A stretch of 64,000 bases of DNA from Naganishia liquefaciens. Lineage: Eukaryota > Basidiomycota > Tremellomycetes > Filobasidiales > Filobasidiaceae. Shown one piece after another: positions 11,365 to 23,525 of this stretch (positions are counted from its first letter, which is position 1; every line of letters starts with the position of its first letter). Made by a program: the position numbers and the translations under genes. The stretch spans positions 744,001 to 808,000 of the forward strand of contig BLZA01000017.1 in NCBI GenBank assembly GCA_013423385.1, written 5' to 3'. Below the pieces are notes generated by a model. It made no database searches, was not told the DNA's origin, and saw only the letters and a program-made list of their open reading frames with translations.

Positions 11365-12020
11365 CTCGTCAGTGTTACCAGGTCACATATAGCCCGCAGG
11401 AGGCGAGCGAATTTGCTATAGATAGTATATACAATCTCTTTGAGGCGATGGTCGGTCGATGGTTGGTCGGCAAAAAGCAAAACTGAAGACGACTCGGTTC
11501 ATCACCAGTCAAATTGTGATTGAAAATACGCATCGGCTGTCACGGTGGCTGTTTCAGGCTTTTATTAGACATCAAGAAAAAACGATCGCCATTTTGGCCG
11601 CGTTATCACGCTGTCGCGGCACAGACTAGCAGGAAACCACAACCGCTTATTAAGGTTACCGAGCTAGTGAAGATACCCGCTGCCCGCTGCCCGCTGCCCG
11701 CTCGAGACGAATCGGCATTAGCAAGGTCACTAACGATCAGCGAGCTGATCAACGGATGATAAACTGATACCCAACCATGTGATACTCACTATTGAAGCAA
11801 CTCTTGTGACTTGACAGCCTTAATCACTCGTCAAGTAATATAGCTTGTGGAGCTGTGAGAGCAGGATCGTCATGCTGATCATCCCTCCGCTCGCTACTCA
11901 GTTCTGGGAGCAAGCATATCTGTGATCAGGCAATGTCCGTGCCATACAATGTTGCGGGATGCTTTGAACTAGGTCATATTGACATTTTCAGGACGCTATA
12001 GATTTGCATGCGCTTCTCAT
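11365..12020. other. intergenic with short tandem repeat
   Basis: 656 bases between two minus-strand genes: transporter upstream region plus ADH 3' end. It contains a 7-bp tandem repeat at 11676-11702. No gene seen. Confidence 0.55.
11676..11702. repeat. 7-bp tandem repeat (cccgctg)
   Basis: Three full copies and most of a fourth of cccgctg. A simple-sequence tract in the transporter's upstream region, probably slippage. Confidence 0.8.
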
Positions 12021-13556
12021 TTAGAACTCGAAGACCACCTTTCCGATCTTTTGCTCATTGAAGAGCTTGTAGTACTAGAGACAGCCGCGGAGACGTCGTT
12101 AGTCATCATTCATTTCAATCACGACTTCGCTCACCTCCACCGCGTCCTCAATTCGGATCTTCTTCTGCACAAACTCGTCAATCAACTCGGGCGTCTTTTG
12201 GGTGACACGCTGCAGCAGTCCCATGCTCGCCTCGAACACGCTTCGGACATGGCATCGTCCAAATACCATCTTGACACCCTTGGCATACAGATCGTTGCCG
12301 ACCATGGTCAGCGGGGCGATATGTACCCCGCATGAGGAGACAACACCTGCGACTCGGACGAGCTCGAGCGCGCTGTAGAGGGCTCCTGGATGACCGACCA
12401 CCTCGAGTACGACGTCTGGGCCCCGGTTGTCGCATTGCGATTTGAGATTCGCCTTGAAGTCCGCGGCGGATGGATCGAGGGCTTTCGCGCCGTAGCGTTC
12501 GGCCATGGCTGGCGGAGAACGATAATCAGTCGATTCGGCCGAAGAAAAGTCATCGGCCTGCGTACCTCTTCGATCTGCCACCGGATCAATGGCGTAAACT
12601 GTATCGAATTTCTCCTTGGCCGCCATGATAGCCTGGAGCGAGAGCTTCAAATTAGCAATCAAAATATGTCGAATGGAACCTTATAACTTGCGCATAGACC
12701 GACCGGTCCACATCCAATCACCAAGGCCGAAAGGCCGCCAATCTTGCGTTCCTTCTCGGACAAGAGGTCCCATGCCTTTTGCACAACGGAAAAGCCAGTT
12801 GGAAGGATGTCTGGATGATTTGCAGGGAAATCAGTATTCGTGGAGCCGCCATGGAGAATCAACGAACCGGCCATCAGAATCAAGTGGTTGTCCTTGAGAT
12901 CTTCAGGCGCCTTGTACAAGGTAGTGTCTATTTCCGCGAGAATCAGCTTAATGCATAGCCGCTCAACGAACGCTTTGACGACATCTACTGACTGGCAAGG
13001 GGAACTTTTGCATATTCCGCCTGTACGCCATCCAGAGCTTCGCACCCATAGACGCTGCCCTTGACGCAACGACCGGTATAATCTCGCTGGCAGAAGAAAC
13101 ATTCTCCGCAAGAGGTCGTAAAGGGAGAGACAACGCGATCACCCTTCTGGAATGTCCAAGGTTGATCCTGAAGGGGTTCACCCAGCTCGTGAATGGTGCC
13201 ACAAAGCTCGTGGCCCTGTGTTTCGCAAAGGCATCAATACAGCATCAGTGAACAGTCACAAGCGGTACCGACGAGCGTGAATCCTGTTTCCTTAATTCCA
13301 GGGGTGTCGCCGCGATAGATGTGGAGGTCGGATCCGCTATTGAAGGGCCAGGGTTAGTCGGCGGTTCTCGAGAAAATCAAGAGGCATACCATAATCCACT
13401 GGTTGTCACCTGAGCTCCTATGTACATCAATCACCGAAGAGGAAACATGCTGCACGGAAGACTCACCTTGACAATCGCTTCTCCAGGACCAGCCTTGGGG
13501 ATTTCCTTGTCAACAACCTTGACGACATGAGGGGAGTCGTAGACGACGGCTTTCAT
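12021..13556 (-). CDS. zinc-dependent alcohol dehydrogenase (MDR family)
   Basis: Cytosolic NAD(P)-dependent alcohol/aldehyde oxidoreductase of the medium-chain family. The protein starts MKAVVYDSPHVVKV at 13556. Catalytic zinc ligands appear as CGSDLH and GHELCG. The structural zinc loop is CGECFFCQRDYTGRC, with all four cysteines. The Rossmann signature is GCGPVGLCA, followed by the acidic end of beta 2 (VYAID). It ends YYKLFNEQKIGKVVFEF. At least eight introns. Exon 2 (13390-13409) is only 20 nt and carries VTTSGL, just before the catalytic cysteine. The junction before GHELCG uses a gtcggt donor to give the usual GFTLGHE; I am less sure of that site and of the one after GLCA. Transcribed divergently from the sterol glucosyltransferase over a 477-base gap. 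Substrate unknown. Confidence 0.9.
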
Positions 13557-14033
13557 GATGATAGCCAGATGGCAAGAGAGGCAGAGCGAGGCCGAGTGAA
13601 CGGAAGTATAGCGCTTCACATCATACATGCTCTTACGAGACGCAACTCGAGAAAACCCAAGCGGTCACGGCTACCACGAGCAGCCGGCCGGACCGATGAT
13701 CGGTATGAAGCGATCGTCAGAGCTGCCGACGTGCCGACTCTGGCCAAGGGATTCCAGTCGACCGGTCGAGACACGCGGCCGGCACACGTGGCTCATAAAG
13801 ATGGCCGAGTTGCGTCATTGATCGCTTGACGGTCTCGATTCCTCGCCGCCTGTCCTCGCGTTTCTGGCCGCGTCGTTCGGTCGAGAATGCACACGAGCAG
13901 AGCAAGTATATACCTTCACTTGTTGCTGGCCGAGACCGCTTGCGTCGAAACCTTTCTTCCACTTGGCATATTAATTGATTTCGCTGTGTAACATTGCTGG
14001 ATCCCTCCTTTCTCCGCACACCCACCGCCGACC
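13557..14033. promoter_or_regulatory. divergent promoter region, ADH / sterol glucosyltransferase
   Basis: 477 bases between two start codons pointing apart. A TATA-like gtatata lies near 13903, about 125 bases before the ATG at 14034. Probably holds both core promoters; no operator recognised. Confidence 0.45.
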
Positions 14034-17000
14034 ATGGTCATTCCCAGCGCATTCCAGCCGGAGTCGCTGACAAAGGCCAATAACTCTCCGATACAGCATC
14101 GAGAGCCATCGGTCCCACATGACCCAGAGTCGACAACGCAAGCAGAGGCAGAACCAGGATCCTCACACTCTCCTCATGTTCCACACCACATCCCTCATCG
14201 GCATCCAGATCCGGAACAAGTTATCGATGAGCGTGTAGAACACGAAACGTCTCATTCTCAGATGCAAGGACAAGACACGTCGGGCTCGAGCGGCAAACAC
14301 AGGGTTTCCTCCTTGAAAGGGTTTCTCAAGCGCGGAAAGGGCGACTCGACCACCACATTTGACCGCTCACAGCAAGCCCGCGCGAATGACAACGGAAACG
14401 ACAGTCCTGTAACGGGTTCCGGTGGCGGAGCCCCATACCTTTTCGGCCTGTTCAAGGCCCTGGCTTCCGCTAATGACAGTGACAAGGAGTTCCCGGATGA
14501 GGAGAGCGATGACGAGGAGGATGCACAGGAGCGCCGACAGAACCAAGATGATCGCAATCGTCAAGCGCAAAACGCGCGGACTGGCGAGAACTCGAACGGC
14601 ACGAATTCTCTCAACTCGACAGGCGAATGGGTTCCGGCTGTTCGAACATCCGCTGATCAATCTCATGCTGCTGGAGGAACGACAGCGGCAGAGGAGAAGG
14701 TCATCGTCCCGAGCTTTTACCGCACGCCTTCCATCGCGCAGGATGACCTTTCTCACCGACTGGCCGTCCTCAGTGTCAACAATTTCAGCGGACTGCACGG
14801 CCATGACGATCACGTTCGAGTCAGCGAGGATGAGGTCGAGGAACAGGCTCGCGTCGTTGGCGAGCGGGATAGCAGGCAGGCTTTCCTCGATAGGGAACCG
14901 CGAAACTCTGACGAGGCTGGACATCAAGAGAAAGTCTCCTCGAATTTGCGACATGAAGCCAAGCACGAGCTGCAGCAGGAGAAGCGTCAAATGGTCGAAA
15001 GACGTGCAACGGAGATCAAGGAGTCGCTCAAACACGATGACGAGGAAACTTTGCGAAGCAAACTTGTTCCGAGCGATATCGCTACCCGACACGATGATGA
15101 TATCATTCCTGCTGGGATGAGCGCCGGCGAAACCCATGACATTCGCAGGGCTTCCGAGAGTTCTGATCATACGATGAGGCCAGAGGATGAGCGGGTACGA
15201 CACGAACTTCAAACCCGAGAGCATTATACGACGGGCACGCAAGCGGCCGATGATGAGGATACTCAGGTCGGAGATGGAGAGGAGGAACGTCGCGAGAGGG
15301 AAAAAGTGTCGGCGCAGGAAAAGCTCGATGCGATTGCCGAAGAATTCGGTGACATCGCCTCTTTGATGGAGGGTGATGAGCCAGAGCGATTCATTGCCGA
15401 GTCTCGGGGAGCGCTATTCAGGGGGATCATTATCATCGTAAGTGATTTTCGACCGGGCAAATATCAAACTCAAGCTCATACCTAATCTCAGGGAAATATA
15501 CACCTGACCTCTCACCGAATCACCTTCCACGCCATGCTTCCTCCTCCCAAAATATCGCAAACAGGCGACGATCAAACCTCGATCCTGCACTCTGGCCCGG
15601 TCACAGTGCACCGGGAACATGCCAAGTTGGCCCCGCGGACAAGACGATTGTGGATGGAACTCGGTCCAGATATGATTACCACATATCCTAGCGCAAACGA
15701 AGAAGGTCGGGTCAGGCCAATCCGCTCGATCCTCCTGTCTACTATCAAACAGCTTTACCCCATGCATCCAGACAAACCTTTCGAAATCCAGCTTAGGTAT
15801 TCCATGCCCAAGGGCGAAGAGAAATTGATCTTCACGGTCGATACCGAGGAAAGCGCGCTGCATTGGCATCGGGATCTCGAGTCCGCCTTGTTTCAGCACG
15901 GACGACTTAGGCGCTACCACAAGAGACTTGCGGATCATAAGAAGAGCTTGGAGGAGAGGCCCAATGCTCCTTCGCTGGAGGGCTTACCTACATTCGAGGA
16001 AGACGACGGCGGCTGGGAAATGCTTAGAATTTGCTTGCCGCTTGATCGCGTACACGAAGTCGGAACCGAAGATTACATGAATTTTGCACGAATCATCAGT
16101 CTTGATGTTGATGTCATGGAGGGCAAGGGGAAGGGACTGAAGGCTATGGGGCAGCCAGACTGGTGCAAGGACTTCGACATGCTTCATCCTATAAATCCCG
16201 GTTATGCCAACGCTGGGGCCAAGAGTCCAAGGTCGGAGACACCCACCAGAACACCTACCGTCGCATCTGGTTCCGCAAGTACCATGAAATCGGAAAACAC
16301 AATGTCAACCACCAAGCACCGCAAACGGGATCGATTCGCAGAAGCTCTCGGATTCAAGCACAAGCATCGTTCCGGTCATACGAATGACGGCATTTCGAGT
16401 GAAGCAGAGTCGCCGCGAGCAAGCATGGATTCTGCTAGCCCGGCCGCACAGAGCTTCGCTTCTGAGACCCAATCGCGTGGAGTGGAACGCGACTTCGCAA
16501 CCTCAATTGGACCCGCCGGCAGAGCTCTCGTTGAGCCTGCCGGTCAGACAATGGGTGGGCATCCCCACAGTATTGCATCCAGTATGGGTTCAGATCATCC
16601 GCCTGTCACAGGCGAAGGCGCCTTTAGAGGACCACCCAAAGACCCGGAAGACCTAACTTCAAACGCCTCGATCCTCCCGGCAAATGATGACACTATTCCT
16701 ACGGAGAAACATCCAGATTCGCGCACGCAGGTCAACATCAAGTTTGGAATTTTGCACGAACGAGACGAATTTGCTCGGGTGTTCCACCAGACTATCGATG
16801 AAGCCAAGCATCACGTCCGCGTCTACAAAGAAAATGTGACGATACCTCTGCCGGTTTTCGATGTCGGCAATTCGAATCTGCTGAAGATCCGCGAAGTTGA
16901 AGGAGGAGCTGGTTTGGAGACTGAGGACTTACAGCAACCAAATCTTGATGGTACTCGGCGAGGGTCTGGTGGTTCCTCTCACAGTGGGCGACCTGCCGAT

Positions 17001-19436
17001 GGCCATGAAACAGATCTGACCGACGTGGAGGATACCTCGGACAGCGATTACGAAGGAGACCCTGGAGGTGTGCGAGAGGCAACGAAGCAGAAGAAGGCAA
17101 TGAAAGCAAAGGTCACCTTCGGAATCCCTCCGGAGGATACTGTCTGGATGAAGCGATGTTATCTCAATCGCACGGTCCCTTTCAGGGGCCATATCATCCT
17201 GTCGGACAAATATCTATGCTTCTGGCGGAAGACCGTGGGTCCCATTGGCGATATCAAGGTGAGTGAACCTTTCTTACACGGGATGAACGCCGATCTGACG
17301 ATTATCATTGCAGTACCGTTTTCCTGTGCATGACCTCAAGGGGGCGAAGAAGAATCAGGCGTTCCGCTTCACTCTCAATGGACTCTCAGTCGAAATAACC
17401 GGTCATCACGATCTCAACTTCGACTTCTTCAGCGCGAAATCTCGTGACGAGGTACGCATAAGGTAGATGTCCACAATGTCCGAGGCTAATTCTACCTAGA
17501 CCATAGACAGAATTCAGCGCCTTGTGGCGGATCATGAGCTCATGCATCAAAGGGTGGCCGCTGAAGAAGAGGAAGCCTCAACGCCCATGAGCGAGTCGTC
17601 GAATGAGCTTGACGGGAATAACGCTCAGGACAGCAAAATTGGGGCTGCAGTCGCGAATACTCTTGATTTCCCCATTGATACCCCTCAGAGTGTCAGGGAT
17701 CGGAAGACCGCGCAAAGGCAAAGAGCCGCTGGCGTTCTCGGTATAGCCAATCCCGACGAGATGGATCTCGCCATTCCCGATGAAGCTGTGTCCCACTTGC
17801 CCTCAGTGGTGAACGCCAGTGATTCCGCTCGCAAAATCAAGCCAAGACGCTTCGCCCTTCTGTATGTAATATGCCATTCCGTGCCATACTCTCGCGCCTA
17901 ACTTTGCCCATCAGCACCATCGGTTCTCGCGGCGACGTGCAACCGTACATCGCCCTTGGTCTTGGCTTGATGAAGGATGGACATCAGGTTGTCATTGTTA
18001 CTCATGGTCAGCTTTCACGCTAGCGTGCATGACACGGTCGTGCTCAATCTCTTCATCCGACAGACGAATTCAAAAAGTGGATTGAAGGCTACGGTATCGA
18101 GCATCGCCAAGCGGGTGGCGATCCCGCTGCACTGATGAAACTCAGTGTTGAGCACACGGTATGTCTCCGGGAAATGTAAAAACGAACTATCGCTTACGAT
18201 CATCCCTTCCAGATGTTCTCGCCTGGATTCTTTAAAGAGAGTCTAGGTGGATTCCGAACATGGCTAGATGACCGTAGGTCCAGGTTTGATACGCGTGCGA
18301 TCCATCACGATCTTACACCTGTCTATTGCACCTTCCAGTTCTCCGAGATGCATGGTTCGCATGTCAAGATGCAGATGTGTTGATTGAAAGTCCATCTGCT
18401 ATGGCTGGTATCCATATTGCGGAAGGCTTGGGAATCCCGTATTTGCGAGCGTTCACCATGCCTTGGACCAGAACTTCAGCCTACCCTCAGGCCTTCATGG
18501 TACCCGCTGTGCCGATGGGACCAGGGTTCAACTACTCGACCTACGTCTTGTTCGACAATATCATGTGGAAGGCTACATCTGGACAAATCAACAGGTGGCG
18601 GCGCAAGTACCTGCACCTTTCGAATACGGACCTCAGCAAACTTTCTCAGACCAAGGTTCCTTTCATGTACAACTTCTCCAGACACGTCGTTAGCATGCCT
18701 TTGGACTGGCGTGAGATCGCCATCACTGGTTACTGGAACCTGGCGAATAGCGATGCCGATTGGACTCCACCTCAAGAATTAGAAGAATTCATGGATAAAG
18801 CGGACGCCGATGGCAAGGCGCTGGTCTACATCGGATTCGGTAGTATCACCGTACCCGATCCCGCCAAATTGACCGAAGAGATCGTGCGCGGCGTAGATAA
18901 GGCCGACGTCCGAGCGATTATTGCCAAGGGATGGTCATCTCGAGGTGGTAAAGGCGACGGCGAGTCGTCATCGCCAGAGTATTCCAGTAACTGTTATGCC
19001 CTTGACAAGGTTCCGCATGGTTGGCTGTTCCCACGGGTTAAGGCTGTCTTGCATCACGGTGGAGCTGGTACTGTCGGAGCTTCGTTATCTGCTGGTAAAC
19101 CGACGTTGATCCGGCCGTGGTTTGGAGACCAATACTTCTGGGCCGGTCGCGTTCAGAAACTAGGAGTTGGGATTCGTGTGGATAATTTGGGCGGAGACGA
19201 TCTGGTGGACGCCCTCCGTACCGCTACGACGGACACGGTAATGATTGAAAAGGCTGCAAAGATCGGTGAAAAGATTCGTGCGGAGGACGGCGTGAAGAAT
19301 GCCATCGAGGTGAGTGTTCTCGACTGATCCCTCTCGTTGTCATCGCTCACCGCTCCCACGTGTCCTTCAGTACATTTACGGACACCTTCCTCGTGCCGGA
19401 AGGGACCGCACCCAGCTGACATGGCAAGGCCACTGA
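14034..19436 (+). CDS. ATG26: sterol 3-beta-glucosyltransferase (UGT51/Atg26 type)
   Basis: Transfers glucose from UDP-glucose to membrane sterols (ergosterol); in some fungi also needed for pexophagy. Exons 14034-15437, 15492-17258, 17314-17451, 17500-17861, 17915-18006, 18064-18158, 18213-18273, 18339-19309, 19371-19436; 1651 residues. Order: acidic disordered N-terminal region; first GRAM part ([15 protein letters not shown], about residue 469); PH domain (residues about 500-620); disordered region; second GRAM ([21 protein letters not shown], about 1020); then the GT1 catalytic domain starting [15 protein letters not shown]. The sugar-nucleotide box [17 protein letters not shown] is intact, followed by [10 protein letters not shown]. 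Domain order and length match the fungal family. The start is the first ATG after the divergent promoter. High confidence. Confidence 0.96.
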
Positions 19437-20134
19437 GACTGTTCCATCCGGCCAGGTTTTCGCTAGCGCATTATAATGAGTTCAGCCTCGCTGCGCTGTT
19501 GCGAATATGTCTAGAACTGCCAATGTACTGATATGTAGCAAACACTCAAGATCGACATTATGCGCAGCTTAGCATCTATATAGACATGGATTATGTACAA
19601 GGAGAAGTTCGCAATACAAGTACCTGCTCACCTTTCCCATCGCGCACGTGCGAAGGCGAAGCTGTGATCTTCGCCGGGATCCCGATGATACGCATTCTTG
19701 CTGCTAAGGCGCGTGTGCGACACCGCTGTGAAAGCAGCATTACGTTTTGGATTCGAGAAACACTCATTCGCTCGCTCTTCAAGTCCTCAGCTAGCACCAT
19801 CCCGAGTGGTACGCGAGGAGTCTAGATAGGCCATAGATTGTCGGTTTGTCGGTCAATCTGGCTGTTCAGTTGCGATCAGTGAACGCAACGGAATGAAGGA
19901 GATGATGACGGAAAGATAACAGCTTGACAGACGCGCTTGCATTGAACGGAATCAAATTCGATACGCGTCGACGGCATGACACCTCATCAACACGTCTTAT
20001 GGATCCAGCGAGCTATCATAGACATTCAGTTCATGATCTTTGGGTCGTTTTCGTCTAAAGCGTAATTTCTACAGATCAGGCCTCGTTACTCAGCACCTGA
20101 TTGCTATCGTAGAGCCATCATAGGGATTTTCGAG
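19437..20134. other. intergenic
   Basis: 698 bases between ATG26 and the GMPPA gene, both plus strand. Open frames here are short and without motifs. Nothing else seen. Confidence 0.55.
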
Positions 20135-22132
20135 ATGTCTAGAAGGTGAGTCGAGCCACTACAAGGCCTTTTTCAGCGGAATAACGCAGTCGTATGTCGT
20201 GACAGTGAACAGACCAAAGCAGTCATATTGATTGGCGGGAACAGCAAGGGTCCGTGAATCTGCCTGGATGCTTCAGATGGAGTAGTCATCCTGACATTGA
20301 GTCCTGCACAGGTACTCGGATGCGGCCGTTGACGCTGGACAGTGCGTAGTCTGTCTACCGAATCAACGTCCCGCCCTCTTACTCCAAAATTCGTTCAAGC
20401 TCCGAAGCCTTTGCTGCCCATCGGCGGAAAGGTCAGCATCGTGATTTTTTGAGCGTCTTACGGACCGCTCATTCCTGTTCGATTTCCGTGACACCTTAGC
20501 CCATGATCTGGCATCCTCTCGCTGCTCTAGCCCAGATTCCGGATCTTACCGAGGTGTATATAGTCGGATTCTACGAGGATGCCTTGATGGCAGACTTTAT
20601 CAGGAGCGCTAAGAAGGAATTCCCGAAGCTCAGCATCAGGTGAACCAGGCGTCTCAGCTATGGAACGTCTCCAATCAAAGCTGATTAGAGTTCTCGTACG
20701 ACAGCTATCTTCGAGAATACCGATCTCTAGGTACGGCAGGCGGTCTTTATCACTGTAAGAACGCAAAATATCCGGGGCTTTCGCTCCCTCATCTTCCTGC
20801 ATCCAGTCCGAGACTCGCTTCTGCCCAATCTTGGCATGCTCTTCGTGCTCAATGCCGATATCTGCTCGTCATTCCCGCTCACTCAGCTCATGGATATGCA
20901 TCAGCGTCATCGGGGAGTAGGAACGGTGGTCGGCGTTACGGTACCTCAACAAAAGAGCCCTTACTCCATGAGCTTATCGGACAGCGATCCCCTTGATAGG
21001 TCCCTCGAGATACCGCAACTAAATACGGCTGTATCGTGCATGACCCTTCATCAGGCCAGGTTCTCCACTATGTCGAGAAGCCAGAAAAGTGGATATCAAG
21101 TCTGATAAATGGCGGGATATACCTGTTTGACAAGTCCTTCTTCGAGGAAGTGAAGGCTGCGATGGACGCAAAGGAGAAGCATGCCGCGTGAGTCTCGCTT
21201 CCGTCTAAACTGAACAGGCAATTTGACCTCCAACGTGCTCTCAGAGAGGATCCTCTCGGTGAACGAGACGATATTCTCCGCTTGGAACAGGATGTCCTGG
21301 TTCCGCTTGCGGCTTCGAAAAAGCTTTTCGTGTACGAGTCAAAGGAATTCTGGCGGCAAATCAAAACCGCAGGTTCTGCCGTTCCGGCTTCCGCGCTTTA
21401 TCTCAATCACTTCGCCAAATCGAATCCAAAGCTTTTGACTCCTCCCAGCAAGGACGGTGGTCCGATTATCATCGCACCAGTGTACATCGACCCGTCTGCC
21501 GAGGTCGACTCTTCTGCAAAGATTGGGCCGAACGTTTCGTTGGGTAAGTACTGGCTCGATTAGTCAGGTGCTGTTGCTGAAAACCCATGGGGTCTTTCAG
21601 GTCCCAACGTCTCCGTTGCTGCCGGTGCACGAGTCAAGGATGCCATCATCATGGAGGGAACGACAGTCGACGTAAGCCTAATCGTCGAGCATTTCAGAAC
21701 CGAGCTGACGGTCTCTCACGTAACCTAGAAACACGCATGCATTCAGAATTCTATTGTCGGCAAGCATTGCAAAATTGGACCATGGGGCAGAGTAGACGGC
21801 GAGCCGGAGAATCCGGCAGATCCTAAAAAGCAACTCAAGATCACGATTCTTGGTAAGTCTTGCTTGGATCGGCAGATACATCCACCTCATCCGCATCGGT
21901 CATAGCCACGGAAGTCACTGTCGCGAAGGAGACCTGTGTTCGATCGTAAGTCGCTTCGGCCTTCGAGCCTTCGCATTGACTTGGTGTCTCTGACTATCAT
22001 CGTTTCAACCCGTAGCTGCATCGTTCTTCCTAACGTTCGTGTATTAACACCCGTTGCACGCTTCTCTAGGCTGACTTTTCCGCATAACAGAAATTGCTCA
22101 GCAAGAGCGCCCACAACGAAGTCCTGCTATAA
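20135..22132 (+). CDS. GMPPA: GDP-mannose pyrophosphorylase, alpha-type (GMPPA)
   Basis: Nucleotidyltransferase family protein tied to making GDP-mannose, the donor for mannans, N-glycans and capsule. Coding begins with an 11-nt exon (20135-20145, MSR), then SEQTKAVILIGGNSKGTRMRPLTLDTPKPL in pieces over small exons. The pyrophosphorylase signature GGxxxGTRxRPLT and PKPLLPIGGKPMIWH are present. Later come YLREYRSLGTAGGLYHF, VLNADICSSFPL, VEKPEKWISSLINGGIYLF, then a left-handed beta-helix with hexapeptide-type repeats (IGPNVSLGPNVSVAAGARV, SIVGKHCKIGPW). It ends LPN, then KLLSKSAHNEVLL after the last intron. In animals the alpha form is regulatory and the beta form catalytic. The alpha call rests on the long insertion and the C-terminal end; roughly a dozen introns, several near 50 nt. 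Confidence 0.92.
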
Positions 22133-22347
22133 ATGGCTGGCAATGGAGTTCGGCAAGAGTACCTGATGGGGGTTCGCTCGTGTAGACTGTCCCCATATGT
22201 AGCGGTCTGAGTTGTCGCATAACCCAAGGACATGTAGAATAGAATGGAGTGTTTTTGAGCCGAGACACTGCATCCGTAAGCTTCCCACACTCAACGTCCG
22301 GGCTTGACACAGGAGGCAAGGCCAGCCGGTATCACGCAACACGATTT

Positions 22348-22662
22348 ATGCGGACGAAATCGTGCACTGCAGAATGCCTTGCGAGAGATGCTACCTGGGT
22401 ATGAATGTTCAGAATCTTCATCTTCGACTTATTCGGTCGCATTGGGCGTACACTTACCCAGACGCCGGTTCAACAAGGGAGTCCGTTTCTCTGGGTCTGG
22501 CCGGCGGACTCATTTACAACACGACTCAATTTGCAAAATGAACAGCTTGATCTGCCTTGGTGGGAACCTGCAGCCCTTGCCGAGAAGTCTGATTTGAAGC
22601 AGAACACTTCATTCCTGCCGCAGCCACCGCATCGGATTGTCCTGCGACTCACTCAGTCGTAG
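22348..22662 (+). CDS. possible small two-exon gene, unknown
   Basis: Weak candidate. Exons 22348-22398 and 22462-22662 join in frame across a 63-nt GT-AG intron to give 83 residues. Exon 2 reads smoothly, with an aromatic patch (FLWVWPADSF, LPWWEP) and no stop until 22660. I do not recognise it. No second piece of evidence such as a known domain; could be the last exons of a longer gene or a decayed copy. Confidence 0.25.
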
Positions 22663-23338
22663 TGCCCGGCGAGAACGTGATGACCTTATAATCGTCGATG
22701 TCATTCTCTCTTCCCGCTCATACCGGCGATAAAGTTGGGATGATCTCTGCTGCTGTAATCGCCTCCTATCAGCTCAGTGAGCTGGCCTTGCTCGGGCACG
22801 TCACACAGGTTGATAACACAGGTTGATCCGGTGTCTAATGGACGAGGATTTGCCAATGGCGCAGCCGGGCGAACTGAGGTGGACATACCGTGACAGTCTA
22901 AGAACTATCGAGTTGTAGACAAGAAGCGAGTGAGCATTAGCGGATGTGGCTTTAACGACGAGGTGGCCGATGGACTGCCACTGGATGACAATCCTATGCG
23001 TCTGATATTTCTCACTTCTCGAGCACATATATGACTAAGCGGGGCTGAACAACGCCAAACGTGCTTCGGTCAACGAATCTCTCATCACCCTCATTGGAGA
23101 TCTCAATCAAGTGAGATGAAGGCGTTAATCGAAAGATGGCGGTCTCACCATATAGGGACTATTTCAAGTTCCGTATTTCAGTCACGTCTCAATTCATGTG
23201 GACTGAGATGACACGCATGCCGTCGGCGGTAGGACATCCACGACGCAGCTGAAGACAGGAGGGAGGGCAAACAGCGGGGATAGGCGCGAGCGAGCTCTGG
23301 TTCTCCAAAAGATAGCTTGTTCTCTCAGAGTCGACTCA

Positions 23339-23525
23339 TCCCATCGCAGAAGACGATCTGCAAGCTGATAAGCACATCTATTTTTACCGATACCCGAGCG
23401 GTCCAGACTATGCTACGACGTTTGTTGCAAGCGGAAAGCTCTGAGTATTCTTTCCGCAAGAAGGCTTTTTTGCCGACGATCCGGCGTTTGCTGTCTACTC
23501 GTGCCCGACGGGATATCTTTTTGCT
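23339..23525 (+). other. coding-like fragment, interrupted
   Basis: One frame reads like protein (DKHIYFYRYPSGPDYATTFV, later FFPQEGFFADDPAFAVYSCP) but is interrupted and has no start or end that I can find. Family unknown. Possibly a remnant of a decayed gene, or a chance open stretch. Confidence 0.25.

Noticed and set aside
14367-15242. 291-codon minus-strand open frame
   Set aside because: Lies wholly antisense to the ATG26 first exon; serine/leucine-rich composition is what the acidic sense strand produces in reverse.
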